A stretch of 64,000 nucleotides of DNA. Source: UBA5009 sp038043185. GTDB lineage: Bacteria; Bdellovibrionota; Bdellovibrionia; Bdellovibrionales; Bdellovibrionaceae. The notes under the pieces were generated by a model that saw only the letters and a program-made list of their open reading frames with translations, searched no databases and had not been told where the DNA came from. Shown here piece by piece: positions 55,151-63,302 of the stretch. Position 1 is the stretch's first letter. Every line of letters begins with the position of its first letter. Position numbers and translations under genes: made by a program. The stretch lies in contig JBBTCO010000012.1 of the NCBI GenBank assembly GCA_038043185.1, positions 1-64,000 on the forward strand. The letters run 5' to 3'.

Positions 55151-55478
55151 TCTGCTGGTCGACGAAAACGACTTGGGGTTTGTGTATTTTTGCTTCGTTG
55201 ATGTCACAGGTTAAGTAAGAAACAATAATGACCACATCACCTGGCTGAACCAATCGAGCAGCGGCGCCATTTAGGCAAACTTCTTGAGGACGACCTTCGA
55301 TGACGTAGGTGGAAAATCTTTCGCCATTGTTGCAGTTTAAGATGTCGACCTTTTCATTAAGAAATAAACCGGCGGCTTCAATTAGTTTTGGATCAATGGA
55401 TACGGAGCCTTCATAAGACAAATCCGCTTGAGTAACGGTGGCGCGGTGGATTTTAGATTTCATTAATGTGATATTCAT
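55095..55478 (-). CDS. panD: Aspartate 1-decarboxylase proenzyme
   Basis: PanD makes beta-alanine from aspartate for pantothenate. The 127 residues include the self-cleavage site YEGSVSID: Gly24-Ser25 align exactly with the usual numbering, so Ser25 becomes the pyruvoyl group and the start at 55478 is supported. HRATVTQADL and GAAARLVQPGDVVIIVSY are conserved. AGGAAG is the ribosome binding site. It is the last gene of the pantothenate operon, 8 nt after coaX. Its 3' end is one arm of palindrome C. Confidence 0.96.
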   Translation of the reverse strand: MNITLMKSKIHRATVTQADLSYEGSVSIDPKLIEAAGLFLNEKVDILNCNNGERFSTYVIEGRPQEVCLNGAAARLVQPGDVVIIVSYLTCDINEAKIHKPQVVFVDQQNRIKELRLESHKFNTRDL

Positions 55479-55486
55479 AAAACTTC

Positions 55487-56257
55487 CTATTGATTCATTT
55501 GTAACGAAATTAATAAACCTTTTAAAACTAAATCTGGAACAATTTGGTCAAATATTTTTTCATTTTCAAAAAGATGAGAAAATCCCCCCGTGCCAATGAC
55601 CACTGCTTTTTCATCAGGAAAACATTCGCGTTGGAGGCGATTTGAAATCTCGCGAATTGTGCCTAAATGTCCAAAGTATAAACCCGATTGAATACTTTCA
55701 ACCGTCGATCTTCCCAAGGTTTCGTCTTTAGGAACAATTTCAACTGCGGGAAGTTTTGCGGTTTTATTTTCCAAGGATTCCATAGAAATTCGTAAGCCCG
55801 CAACAATGGTTCCGCCCAGGTATTCCTTTTTTTTGTTAATGGCACAAAATGTTGTTGCCGTTCCCAAATCCACAATCACTAAATTTTGATTTGGGTGTAT
55901 GTGTGTAGCAGCGATCGAATTAGCAATGCGATCAGCACCAACCTCAATGGGATTGCGATATTTAATTTGTAAACCCGTTTTAACTCCGGCCTGCAAGAAA
56001 AAGGGATCGATATTAAAATACTTTTGACAGGCACCACGCAAGGAGTACACCACGTCGGGGACAACCGAGCAGATAACAATTCGTCGTATAAAAGCTGGAT
56101 CAATAGAGTTTTCACGAAGAACCGATCTTAAAAAGACCCCGATTTCATCCGAAGATGAACCTTGCTTGGAATTGCGGCGAAACCCCAGTTTCATTTGGTC
56201 GCGCTCGAAAACTCCACCGTAGATTTGACTGTTGCCCACATCTAAACACAAAATCAT
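55487..56257 (-). CDS. coaX: Type III pantothenate kinase
   Basis: CoaX phosphorylates pantothenate, the first step of CoA synthesis. The 256 residues show the ASKHA-fold motifs: LCLDVGNSQIYGGVF, the GADRIANSIAATH loop, VIVDLGTATTFCAI, GGTIVAGLRISMESL and LPAVEI. CoaX enzymes need a monovalent cation and are not feedback-inhibited like CoaA; that is family knowledge. It overlaps coaBC by 4 nt. Confidence 0.95.
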   Translation of the reverse strand: MILCLDVGNSQIYGGVFERDQMKLGFRRNSKQGSSSDEIGVFLRSVLRENSIDPAFIRRIVICSVVPDVVYSLRGACQKYFNIDPFFLQAGVKTGLQIKYRNPIEVGADRIANSIAATHIHPNQNLVIVDLGTATTFCAINKKKEYLGGTIVAGLRISMESLENKTAKLPAVEIVPKDETLGRSTVESIQSGLYFGHLGTIREISNRLQRECFPDEKAVVIGTGGFSHLFENEKIFDQIVPDLVLKGLLISLQMNQ

Positions 56258-57558
56258 AAATTAACCCCGCTTAATACGGCCTGCGAAATTTGCAGATTCA
56301 ATTGATCAAGATCGGAACATTCTTGAAATTTTATTTGTCGAGATTGCTCGGCGGAACAAAAAGAAAAAGCATGAAGCTGTTTGGTTTTATCTATTTTTGA
56401 GGTGTCATTATGAACAACAAAATCACATCCCGAAAGTTGAAATAATTTAGCTACTTTATCGTAAATTTCGGATTCAGTTGAATTTGCCGTGAGTTTAAAT
56501 CCAATAAGTTTAAGGTTTTTATTTTTTGATAAGGATTTTATTGAATCGATAAGCTTAGGATTTTTTTTAAGTTTTAAAACAAGTTCTTTATCAGATGAAA
56601 TTTTATGAATTCCATTGAGTGGGCCCTGACTTGATTCAATACTGGCTACAGAATAATCACTGACGGCAGCACTGTGAATTAAAAAATCATATTCATGTTC
56701 TTGCACTTCTGAAAATAAGGTATTTTTGAAATTTTCATAATCGGTAAATGTTTTTAAGGACAATCCAGAATTAGATTTTCTTATTTCATTTTTATAGGGA
56801 CTATTTTCAGATAACAGCAGAGTCACGCTGGCGCCAAGCTCTTGCAGTGAATTGGCAATTCCAACGCCGGTGCTGCCCGTGCTCAGATTCGTGATGGCGC
56901 GCACGTGGTCGATCTTTTCTTGAGTTCCGCCAGCAGTAATTAAAATTCTTGGCATTTTATTTAAATTTGTAAGTGCAGTTCGGGATTGGTCGTCTATTAA
57001 AGATTTTGACGAAGAAAGTTTTTCTAAAACGCATTGTAAAATCAAATCGGGATCTAAAAGTTTTCCATAGCCTTCTTCTTTGCAAGCCAGAATTCCAGTC
57101 GCGGAATCTAAAATAGAAACGCCAATCGATTTCAATTTTTTCATCGATTCTTGAGTTAACGGATGATCCAGCATGCTGGTGTTCATGGCAGGAGCAATTA
57201 AAAAAGGCTTTTTAAAATCGTGAGCTAAAAATAAGGTGGAAGCTAAATCATCACCGATGCCATGGGATATTTTATTTATATAATTAGCGGTGGCAGGTGC
57301 GACCAAAACCAAGTCAGCTTCCCGCACAAGATGAATATGATCCATCATCGAACCGCGCGCATAAATATCACTGATTACTGGATTTCCGGAAAGGCCTTCC
57401 AATGTGGCTTCGCCAATAAACTTAAGCGCCGAAGCCGTGGCAACAACTTGCACCGATATATTTTGTTGGCTAAGGCGGGAAATCACTTGGCAAGCTTTGT
57501 AGCAGGCAATCGAACCTGTCATAATAAATAAAACTTTTGAACGCGAAGAGTTTAGCAT
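56254..57558 (-). CDS. coaBC: Bifunctional phosphopantothenoylcysteine decarboxylase / synthase
   Basis: The 434-residue protein performs two CoA steps. The N-terminal CoaC flavoprotein domain has FIMTGSIACYKACQVI, VAPATANYINKISHGIGDDL, and IAPAMNTSML with the catalytic Asn. The C-terminal CoaB domain has ILITAGGTQEKIDHVRAITN with NLSTGSTG, and a Lys-rich LKKNPKLI region. I chose the ATG at 57556-57558, supported by AAGGAGAG, which overlaps the end of panC by 7 nt; an earlier in-frame start would run deep into panC. Confidence 0.95.
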   Translation of the reverse strand: MLNSSRSKVLFIMTGSIACYKACQVISRLSQQNISVQVVATASALKFIGEATLEGLSGNPVISDIYARGSMMDHIHLVREADLVLVAPATANYINKISHGIGDDLASTLFLAHDFKKPFLIAPAMNTSMLDHPLTQESMKKLKSIGVSILDSATGILACKEEGYGKLLDPDLILQCVLEKLSSSKSLIDDQSRTALTNLNKMPRILITAGGTQEKIDHVRAITNLSTGSTGVGIANSLQELGASVTLLLSENSPYKNEIRKSNSGLSLKTFTDYENFKNTLFSEVQEHEYDFLIHSAAVSDYSVASIESSQGPLNGIHKISSDKELVLKLKKNPKLIDSIKSLSKNKNLKLIGFKLTANSTESEIYDKVAKLFQLSGCDFVVHNDTSKIDKTKQLHAFSFCSAEQSRQIKFQECSDLDQLNLQISQAVLSGVNL

Positions 57559-58334
57559 AAGGACTCTCCTTCGATTTCGATATTGTCGATCAAACGTATC
57601 TGTCCCAAATTTGCAGCGATAAAACGTCGATTCCAATGGTCTTCGACATAATCCACTTTAAATCCCAATTGATTGAGTTGATATTTTATTTCTTCAGCTG
57701 ATTGAGTTTTATTTAAGTTTTGATAAATCGAAGCTGCTGTTTTTCTTTGCTCATCATTAAGGCGTAAATTGCGTGAACTCATAGCCAAGCCATCTTGCTC
57801 TCGGGTCGTCGCCACTGGAACAATTTCAACTTCCATAAAAAAACTTTTCACCATTCCTTGAATCAGTTTAAGTTGCTGAAAATCTTTTTCTCCAAAATAA
57901 GCTTTTGTCGGTTTAACCAGTTGAAGCAACTTCATAACGATAGTTAAAACTCCATCAAAATGTCCCGGGCGATGAGCTCCGCATAAGATTTTACTTTCAA
58001 CATTCTCTTGCACACGGTATCGATAGCCATCGGCATAAATATCAGAATATTTCGGTGCAAAGATAAGGTCGACTCCATTTTCAGCAGCAAGATTATAATC
58101 TTGTTCCCAAGTTTTTGGATATTTTTCTAGATCTTCAGAATTATTAAACTGAGTGGGATTAACATAAATACTTAAAACTGAAATTTTATTTTCTTTACGA
58201 GATTTCACTAGTAAAGAAGCGTGGCCTTGATGAAGAGCTCCCATGGTGGGAACAAAGCCTACAGTGGCAAGGCCTTGTGTTTTTCGCCAAGCGCGAAGTT
58301 GTTCAATGCTGTCAATGACAAGTGGCGATTTCAT
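57552..58334 (-). CDS. panC: Pantothenate synthetase
   Basis: PanC joins pantoate and beta-alanine using ATP. The 260-residue protein has VGFVPTMGALHQGHASLL (the HIGH-like loop), VNPTQFNNSEDLEKYPKT, GAHRPGHFDGVLTIVMKL, GEKDFQQLKLIQ and an MSSRNLRLN KMSKS-like loop. It is shorter than the usual 280-290, with a compact C-terminal domain. Its start overlaps the panB stop by 4 nt. Confidence 0.95.
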   Translation of the reverse strand: MKSPLVIDSIEQLRAWRKTQGLATVGFVPTMGALHQGHASLLVKSRKENKISVLSIYVNPTQFNNSEDLEKYPKTWEQDYNLAAENGVDLIFAPKYSDIYADGYRYRVQENVESKILCGAHRPGHFDGVLTIVMKLLQLVKPTKAYFGEKDFQQLKLIQGMVKSFFMEVEIVPVATTREQDGLAMSSRNLRLNDEQRKTAASIYQNLNKTQSAEEIKYQLNQLGFKVDYVEDHWNRRFIAANLGQIRLIDNIEIEGESLC

Positions 58335-59134
58335 GATTTTGCGGTCTCCTCATAAGAGTGTTGCAGAGTTGGAAATTCCTGCTCGACAACCTCGCTATGA
58401 AATTCATTAACGGCATCACGAATTAATTCCATGCCATCTAAATATTTTTTCAAAAATTTTGGTGAAAATCCGGTGTTCATTCCTAGCAGATCTTGCAACA
58501 CCAGGACTTGGCCATCGACTTCGGATCCAGCGCCAATGCCAATCACTGGGATGTGTAATGATTTTGCAATTTCTGCAGCTAGTGATGAAGGCACGCATTC
58601 TAGCACCAAAGAAAAACATCCAGCCTCTTGAAGATCCAAAGCTTGTTTTTTAATTTTCTCTTGTGCGGATTTTTCTCGTCCTTGAATCTTAAAACCACCC
58701 AACATATGAACAGATTGAGGAGTCAGACCAAGATGTCCCATGACGGGAACTCCCGACTGAACAATGTGATGGACCAATTCCAAATGTCCATCGGCACCTT
58801 CCAATTTTACTGCATGAGCTCCGGCTTGCATGAGTTTTTCTACGGCGTTCATGTTTTCACTCAAACTTTTACGAAATGAAAGGAAAGGCAAATCCGCTAT
58901 GATAAATTTTGTGGGGGCCCCCCGTGATACAGCCGCGGTATGCAAAGCCATCATGTCCACGGTCGCATTCAGTGTGCTGTTGTGACCATGCATGACCATT
59001 GCTAAGGAATCACCGACTAAAAGACAATCGATCTTGGTTTGATTTAAAATTTTGGCAAAAGTCGAATCGTAACAAGTGATCATGGAAATTTTTTTATGAG
59101 CTCGCTTGTGTTCGATGAAATCAAGAATTGTCAT
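58331..59134 (-). CDS. panB: Ketopantoate hydroxymethyltransferase
   Basis: PanB transfers a hydroxymethyl group to ketoisovalerate, giving ketopantoate. The 267 residues include MITCYDSTFAKIL, LLVGDSLAMVMHGHNSTL, IADLPFLSF, KLEGADGH, VMGHLGLTPQSVHMLGGF and IPVIGIGAGSEVDGQVLVLQDLLGM. The order DUF2520-panB-panC-coaBC-coaX-panD follows the pathway. It overlaps the preceding gene by 4 nt. Confidence 0.96.
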   Translation of the reverse strand: MTILDFIEHKRAHKKISMITCYDSTFAKILNQTKIDCLLVGDSLAMVMHGHNSTLNATVDMMALHTAAVSRGAPTKFIIADLPFLSFRKSLSENMNAVEKLMQAGAHAVKLEGADGHLELVHHIVQSGVPVMGHLGLTPQSVHMLGGFKIQGREKSAQEKIKKQALDLQEAGCFSLVLECVPSSLAAEIAKSLHIPVIGIGAGSEVDGQVLVLQDLLGMNTGFSPKFLKKYLDGMELIRDAVNEFHSEVVEQEFPTLQHSYEETAKS

Positions 59135-59862
59135 AAATCCCTCGTGTTGATGTTTTGTGATTCAGCAAAGGCGGAATAAATTTTTTGAAATGAGTCGTCT
59201 TGCAAAGCCATAAGATTTTTTTTAATAGTGACCAGATCTTTTCGTTTCAAGGGGCCTGTCAGGGCCTTTTCCCGATGAAGCAAATAATTTTGTAAGATGG
59301 TTTGTAAATAAATATCGGTTGCTGCGGGCGGAAGACCCATTTCGTTTAATCCTTGATTCATTTTTTCCCAAAGCAGGATGGGCATCGTTCCGCCAAGAAC
59401 ACAGAGACTGTGATAAAGAGATTTTTGATGGGCAGGAAGTGTCGAAAAAGAATTTTCAAATGAAGGAAAAACTTCTTTTAAAGAGGGAATCCCTGTTACA
59501 ACAAAGTGTATTTTTTTATAAACATCTAATTCATACAGATCGGGTCCAAAACTCATTAAGGGATGAATTGATGCAAGATCTGCAAAATTGTTAGCTCCAG
59601 AAAAGTGAATCCACATGGATTTATCTGAGGCCAACAGACGATGTGCTTGAAAAAAATCTTCAATAGAAGAATCAGAGATGGCTAAAAGGATATGGGTAGC
59701 TTTGCTTATTTTTGAATGAAGATCCGCGATGGAATTGTCTTTGCGGTTCCATTGAAGAATTTCTGTCGAAGGCAATTTCAGAGAGCTTAAATAGAAATAG
59801 AGATGTCTGGCCAAGGCGCCAGTGCCTATTAATGCATATCGATGTGTTGGTACCTGTCCCAT
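59131..59862 (-). CDS. Rossmann-fold/DUF2520-type reductase, candidate ketopantoate reductase
   Basis: The 243-residue protein has an N-terminal Rossmann motif ALIGTGALARHL followed by ILLAISDSSIEDF and SIHPLMSFG, and a helical C-terminal half, which fits the Rossmann/DUF2520 architecture. It is the first gene of the pantothenate operon, where a ketopantoate reductase (the missing step between panB and panC) would be expected, and no ordinary panE is in the window. Francisella-type PanG is a known alternative reductase; a relation is not tested. I chose ATG 59862, with a GGAG ribosome binding site. Confidence 0.75.
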   Translation of the reverse strand: MGQVPTHRYALIGTGALARHLYFYLSSLKLPSTEILQWNRKDNSIADLHSKISKATHILLAISDSSIEDFFQAHRLLASDKSMWIHFSGANNFADLASIHPLMSFGPDLYELDVYKKIHFVVTGIPSLKEVFPSFENSFSTLPAHQKSLYHSLCVLGGTMPILLWEKMNQGLNEMGLPPAATDIYLQTILQNYLLHREKALTGPLKRKDLVTIKKNLMALQDDSFQKIYSAFAESQNINTRDL

Positions 59863-59955
59863 AAGTCTCCGGATCAAGTCCTAGTCACAGCAATCTAACA
59901 TTTCTTTACAAAAAAACAAGATGTCTTGATTGCTTGCAACAAATAGGGCATCTGA

Positions 59956-60705
59956 ATGAGTATGAAATGGTTTTACTGGTCTTTAATCTCTGTTGTTTTG
60001 CTATCAGGCATTGGAATCTCGGTTTATTTTGGTATTCAGCCAAAACCAGTACCTAAAATTAGTTTAAGTGGCTTTGAAAATCCCGAAGAAATGGGAAGTT
60101 CGCTATTTAAGCGCTTGCGTTTAGAAATTCAATCGATGCCGATTGTATTTTTGGGGGTTAGCCCCGAGCAAAAGACTCATTATGAAATTTGGCAAGAATT
60201 ATTACTTTCAGCCAACGAGCCAGGCTGGAAATACGACCTGATCGTCATTGAAAAAAACTTACCTTACATTGAAATTTTTCAAAAAAATCCTGCATTTCAA
60301 GTTGAAGCCATGGATTTAAAAGAAGATTTTGAACGATTAGCCGCTGGCTTAAAAAAGGCAGCAGCAGAAAAAAAACGAATCGCGGTGCTTGCACCTAGCA
60401 TTTACATTACTAGTATACTTAAAGGTAACATTGCTGATCGCTTAAAAAGCGAACTCGACATCAAGGGCGTTAGTTTTTCAGCCTCGACTTTCCCCTTAAG
60501 CGCCGACCAGGAAAAAAATATGGATATTCCATGTATCCTCAATCAAGCAGATCGCACTGGAGTAGGACAATTTGGTTGTTTTGTCGTTAATTCTGCACGG
60601 CCATTGTATCGTAAGAAAAAAGTAGTGGGGAAATATCCGGGTGCGGTTAATCAAATTGGGGCGCATGAGTATTTGGTGATTTTTAATCCGGAAAAAATAT
60701 TTTAA
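59956..60705 (+). CDS. Membrane-anchored protein of unknown function
   Basis: The 249-residue protein has one N-terminal membrane segment (FYWSLISVVLLSGIGISVYF) and a soluble outside-facing domain of about 220 residues of alternating alpha and beta elements (MPIVFLGVSPEQKTHYEIW, RIAVLAPSIYITSIL). That pattern could be a periplasmic Rossmann-like or SGNH-like domain, but I cannot assign it. It starts a monocistronic unit divergent from the pantothenate operon. Confidence 0.7.
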   Translation: MSMKWFYWSLISVVLLSGIGISVYFGIQPKPVPKISLSGFENPEEMGSSLFKRLRLEIQSMPIVFLGVSPEQKTHYEIWQELLLSANEPGWKYDLIVIEKNLPYIEIFQKNPAFQVEAMDLKEDFERLAAGLKKAAAEKKRIAVLAPSIYITSILKGNIADRLKSELDIKGVSFSASTFPLSADQEKNMDIPCILNQADRTGVGQFGCFVVNSARPLYRKKKVVGKYPGAVNQIGAHEYLVIFNPEKIF

Positions 60706-60720
60706 TTGAGTTGGATGGCT

Positions 60721-61137
60721 TCATTGAAGCGCAAAATAAACTAACTGCATCCACATCAAAACAACAATCACCCAACCAGCCGCAAATGTAAGAACTCGTT
60801 TTTCCAAACGGTTGCTGCCCAAATGAACCCATGAGTGACAAAGGCGGCTAACGACAAAAAGCCAAGCCAAAAATATCGTCGCACTGTTGGTTGAACCAAT
60901 AGAAATAGAGAGCAGACAAGTAATAAAGAATAAAAGTGGCACCTGGAATTGATGGTCATAGTGACGTGCAACCAAAATGGTTCGGTCTGAGGGGCCCTGA
61001 CCAGTGTAAGCTCTAAAATATTTTGCTGCTACTTCGCCGGATTTTATAGCGCGAAGACGAGTGCGAAACGTCAATAATGCAAGCAACCACATATAAAAAA
61101 TATAAAAGGCCATTGGAAAAATAAGTTGGTTTTTCAT
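60721..61137 (-). CDS. MAPEG-family membrane protein
   Basis: The 138-residue protein has four hydrophobic segments and a conserved RHYDHQFQVPLLFF stretch like the RxxNxxExxP region of MAPEG (microsomal glutathione transferase-like) proteins, followed by SRLCHSWVHLGSN. It is probably an inner-membrane protein of this superfamily with no defined substrate. The ATG at 61137 is chosen over a more upstream start. Confidence 0.8.
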   Translation of the reverse strand: MKNQLIFPMAFYIFYMWLLALLTFRTRLRAIKSGEVAAKYFRAYTGQGPSDRTILVARHYDHQFQVPLLFFITCLLSISIGSTNSATIFLAWLFVVSRLCHSWVHLGSNRLEKRVLTFAAGWVIVVLMWMQLVYFALQ

Positions 61138-61287
61138 AGGGAAGAGATTAGCAATCGGCGGTCTTTCAGTCACGCATGAAAGCTGCTACCAATACTGATT
61201 GCTTGATCTCGAACGTTATCACGTCGCAATAATTTTACTATAATTAATAACGCATTCGACCGATGTTCGATATTCAGCAACACGTGT

Positions 61288-62181
61288 CTATCTTAGTTTA
61301 ATCTCATTAATTAATCCGAGCACGACCCTTACTCTTGGAGCCAGAAGTCGGCGACTTGGGATGACCGCATACACATTTCCAAAGGCGCCTAAAGGATAAC
61401 TTTGAAGAATTGGGACGAGTTGGCCAGATTTTATTAAAGGACCTACATCAATTGTAGAACGGATCAAGATGCCAAGATCTTTGCGAGCAAGTTGGCGTAG
61501 AAACCAGCCGCTTTCACATGAAACTAAATTGGAATTGATAATGTCACCCACTTTAACATTCGAATTTCCGAATCGGCATTTGTTATGAATTTTCATGGCT
61601 AAGACCTTGTGATGAATTAGATCTTTCGGTGTTTTGATGGGTTTACTCATCGACTTGAGATATTTCGGAGATGCGCAACAAACCAACTCATTGGGAAATA
61701 GTTTTTTATAGACAAGATTGCTATCCACAGGATCACTGTCAATTCTAAGGGCGATATCGATATTGGAATCCACTAAATCAACGAATTTTTCTGACAGATC
61801 CAACTCAATAAAGATCTCAGGGTACTTTGTCTTCACCATCTGGATTAAGGGCACCAAAATTTGATCAGCTAAAAATGGAACTGCGGAAATTCTAACCGTA
61901 CCTGTTGGCTTTTCTTTCTTACTATCAAAAAGATTTTCCATACTGGCAGCATCGGAAAGAAGCATCTCGGCTTTTGGAAGGAGAGCTTTCCCCTCTTCAG
62001 TTATTTTCACAACTCTTGTCGATCTTTGAAAAAGACGGACGCCTAGGGCTTCTTCCAGGCTCGAGATCCGCTTGCTTATTTGAGGCAAGCTTAGATTCAA
62101 GATATTCGCGGCTTTCGAAAAATTACCGAACTTTGCGACACTGATAAAAGCTTGCCATGAATTTAAATCCTCAATTTTCAA
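61288..62181 (-). CDS. LysR-family transcriptional regulator
   Basis: The 297-residue protein has an N-terminal winged helix (FGNFSKAANILNLSLPQISK with RISSLEEALGVRLFQRST) and a C-terminal effector-binding domain that begins around residue 90 (GTVRISAVPFLADQ). LysR proteins usually control a divergent neighbour and themselves; here that is the ABM-domain gene at 62299. AAAGGGAC is the ribosome binding site. Confidence 0.93.
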   Translation of the reverse strand: MKIEDLNSWQAFISVAKFGNFSKAANILNLSLPQISKRISSLEEALGVRLFQRSTRVVKITEEGKALLPKAEMLLSDAASMENLFDSKKEKPTGTVRISAVPFLADQILVPLIQMVKTKYPEIFIELDLSEKFVDLVDSNIDIALRIDSDPVDSNLVYKKLFPNELVCCASPKYLKSMSKPIKTPKDLIHHKVLAMKIHNKCRFGNSNVKVGDIINSNLVSCESGWFLRQLARKDLGILIRSTIDVGPLIKSGQLVPILQSYPLGAFGNVYAVIPSRRLLAPRVRVVLGLINEIKLR

Positions 62182-62298
62182 AATAGGTCCCTTTATATAA
62201 TTTCTTTATAAGAAAGAATGTATTGAAATAATAGCATATTATTAAATTATAAGAAATAATCTATAAGTGGTCAAACAAACAATTCCAAAGGAGGAATT
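62182..62298. promoter_or_regulatory. Divergent AT-rich promoter region with inverted repeats
   Basis: This 117-nt gap separates the LysR gene and its divergent target. It is very AT-rich and holds TTTCTTTATAAGAAAG (about 62202-62217) and ATTATAAGAAATAAT (about 62245-62260), inverted repeats that may be LysR-type operators, and an AAAGGAGG ribosome binding site at 62288-62295. Confidence 0.5.
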
Positions 62299-62679
62299 AT
62301 GAAAATGGCCACTTTTTTAGTAATGATATCGTCTGTAATAGGTTTGAGTGCAGGAGCGCAAATCTCGCAGAAAAGTCCACAACGGACTCTGATTGCTTAT
62401 ATGAAAGTTGTACCTGGTACCCAAGGCAGGTTCTTGCAGTCTGCTCAAAATGTGATCATCAAATCAAGGCGCGAGCCAGGTAATTTGATTTACATACTTC
62501 AGCAGTCAAGCAAAGAACCAAATCAATTCGTGTTTTATGAAGTATTTAGAACAGAGGCTGATCTTGAATACCATAGAAACTCGCCCCACGTTAGGGCCTT
62601 CCTGGAAGAGACTAAACCCATTTTGCTTCCAGGCAAATTTACTTTGGAAAAATATGAGAATCTCATGACCATAAATTAG
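62299..62679 (+). CDS. Exported ABM-domain (antibiotic monooxygenase-like) protein
   Basis: After an N-terminal signal peptide (ATFLVMISSVIGLSAGA), this 126-residue protein is a single antibiotic-biosynthesis-monooxygenase fold: IAYMKVVPGTQGRFLQSA, SRREPGNLIYILQQSS, FVFYEVFRTEADLEYHRNSP and a VRAFLEE helix. ABM domains usually act in the cytoplasm, so export is unusual. A very strong ribosome binding site and the divergent LysR gene suggest inducible expression. Confidence 0.88.
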   Translation: MKMATFLVMISSVIGLSAGAQISQKSPQRTLIAYMKVVPGTQGRFLQSAQNVIIKSRREPGNLIYILQQSSKEPNQFVFYEVFRTEADLEYHRNSPHVRAFLEETKPILLPGKFTLEKYENLMTIN

Positions 62680-62754
62680 GGACGTTTACTTTTCTTACGG
62701 TCCGACTTATCCTCGCAGCTGTTGATCCCTACAGTTGGACTTAGGAGAACTTAA

Positions 62755-63168
62755 ATGATTCAAATATTTTTTAGCTTTTTACTGTTTTCATCGGTGCTCA
62801 ACGCTCAATCTGTTGAGCCTGGAATTTGGCAGGCAGATTCGAGTTTCGAAATAAATGGGATTCCTTTGCCTGATTCTCAGGAAAAAGAATGTATTACTGC
62901 AGATGAAGCGAAAGACATCAAAAAAACCATCACTATGGAATTAGGAAGGCACGGCTGCGCTTCTACAAAGTGGGTTGTGAAGGACAAGAAAGTTGAAGTT
63001 TCATTGAAATGTACAAAGTCTGGTTTGGAAGCTACTGGAAATCTGCGTGGAAATGTAAGCGCGAAAAATTACAATTTAAAAGGTGAGGCCGAAGGCACTT
63101 ACAAAAATATTCCTTCTGAAGCAAGCATTGTGCTTAAAGGTAAATGGATAAAAAGTTGTGCAAAGTGA
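62755..63168 (+). CDS. Exported DUF3617-like protein
   Basis: The 137-residue protein has a signal peptide (IFFSFLLFSSVLNA) and the PGIWQADSSFEINGIPLPDS start, the QEKECITADEAKD stretch and a Cys-rich C-terminus (HGCAST, LKCTKS) that match the DUF3617 pattern. Two disulphides are likely. Function is unknown. The ribosome binding site is TAGGAG. Confidence 0.75.
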   Translation: MIQIFFSFLLFSSVLNAQSVEPGIWQADSSFEINGIPLPDSQEKECITADEAKDIKKTITMELGRHGCASTKWVVKDKKVEVSLKCTKSGLEATGNLRGNVSAKNYNLKGEAEGTYKNIPSEASIVLKGKWIKSCAK

Positions 63169-63302
63169 AATGTCTATTTTTTTGACGATCGGTGCCCAGA
63201 AATGATGTTCCCTGCCTAGGACTCTTCTTTTTTGAATTCAAAATCTGTTGAGTGCTTACTCGCCTTCGAAAAAGGGGCTCTAGTTTTGCATCTTATTGGC
63301 TC

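Noticed and set aside
54852..55207. Short minus-strand frames inside and across palindrome C
   Set aside because: They follow from the symmetry of the repeat, have no ribosome binding site and overlap panD out of frame.
55095..59145. Shared C-terminal NTRDL in panD and the DUF2520 protein
   Set aside because: The codons differ and the lengths are tiny; most likely chance.
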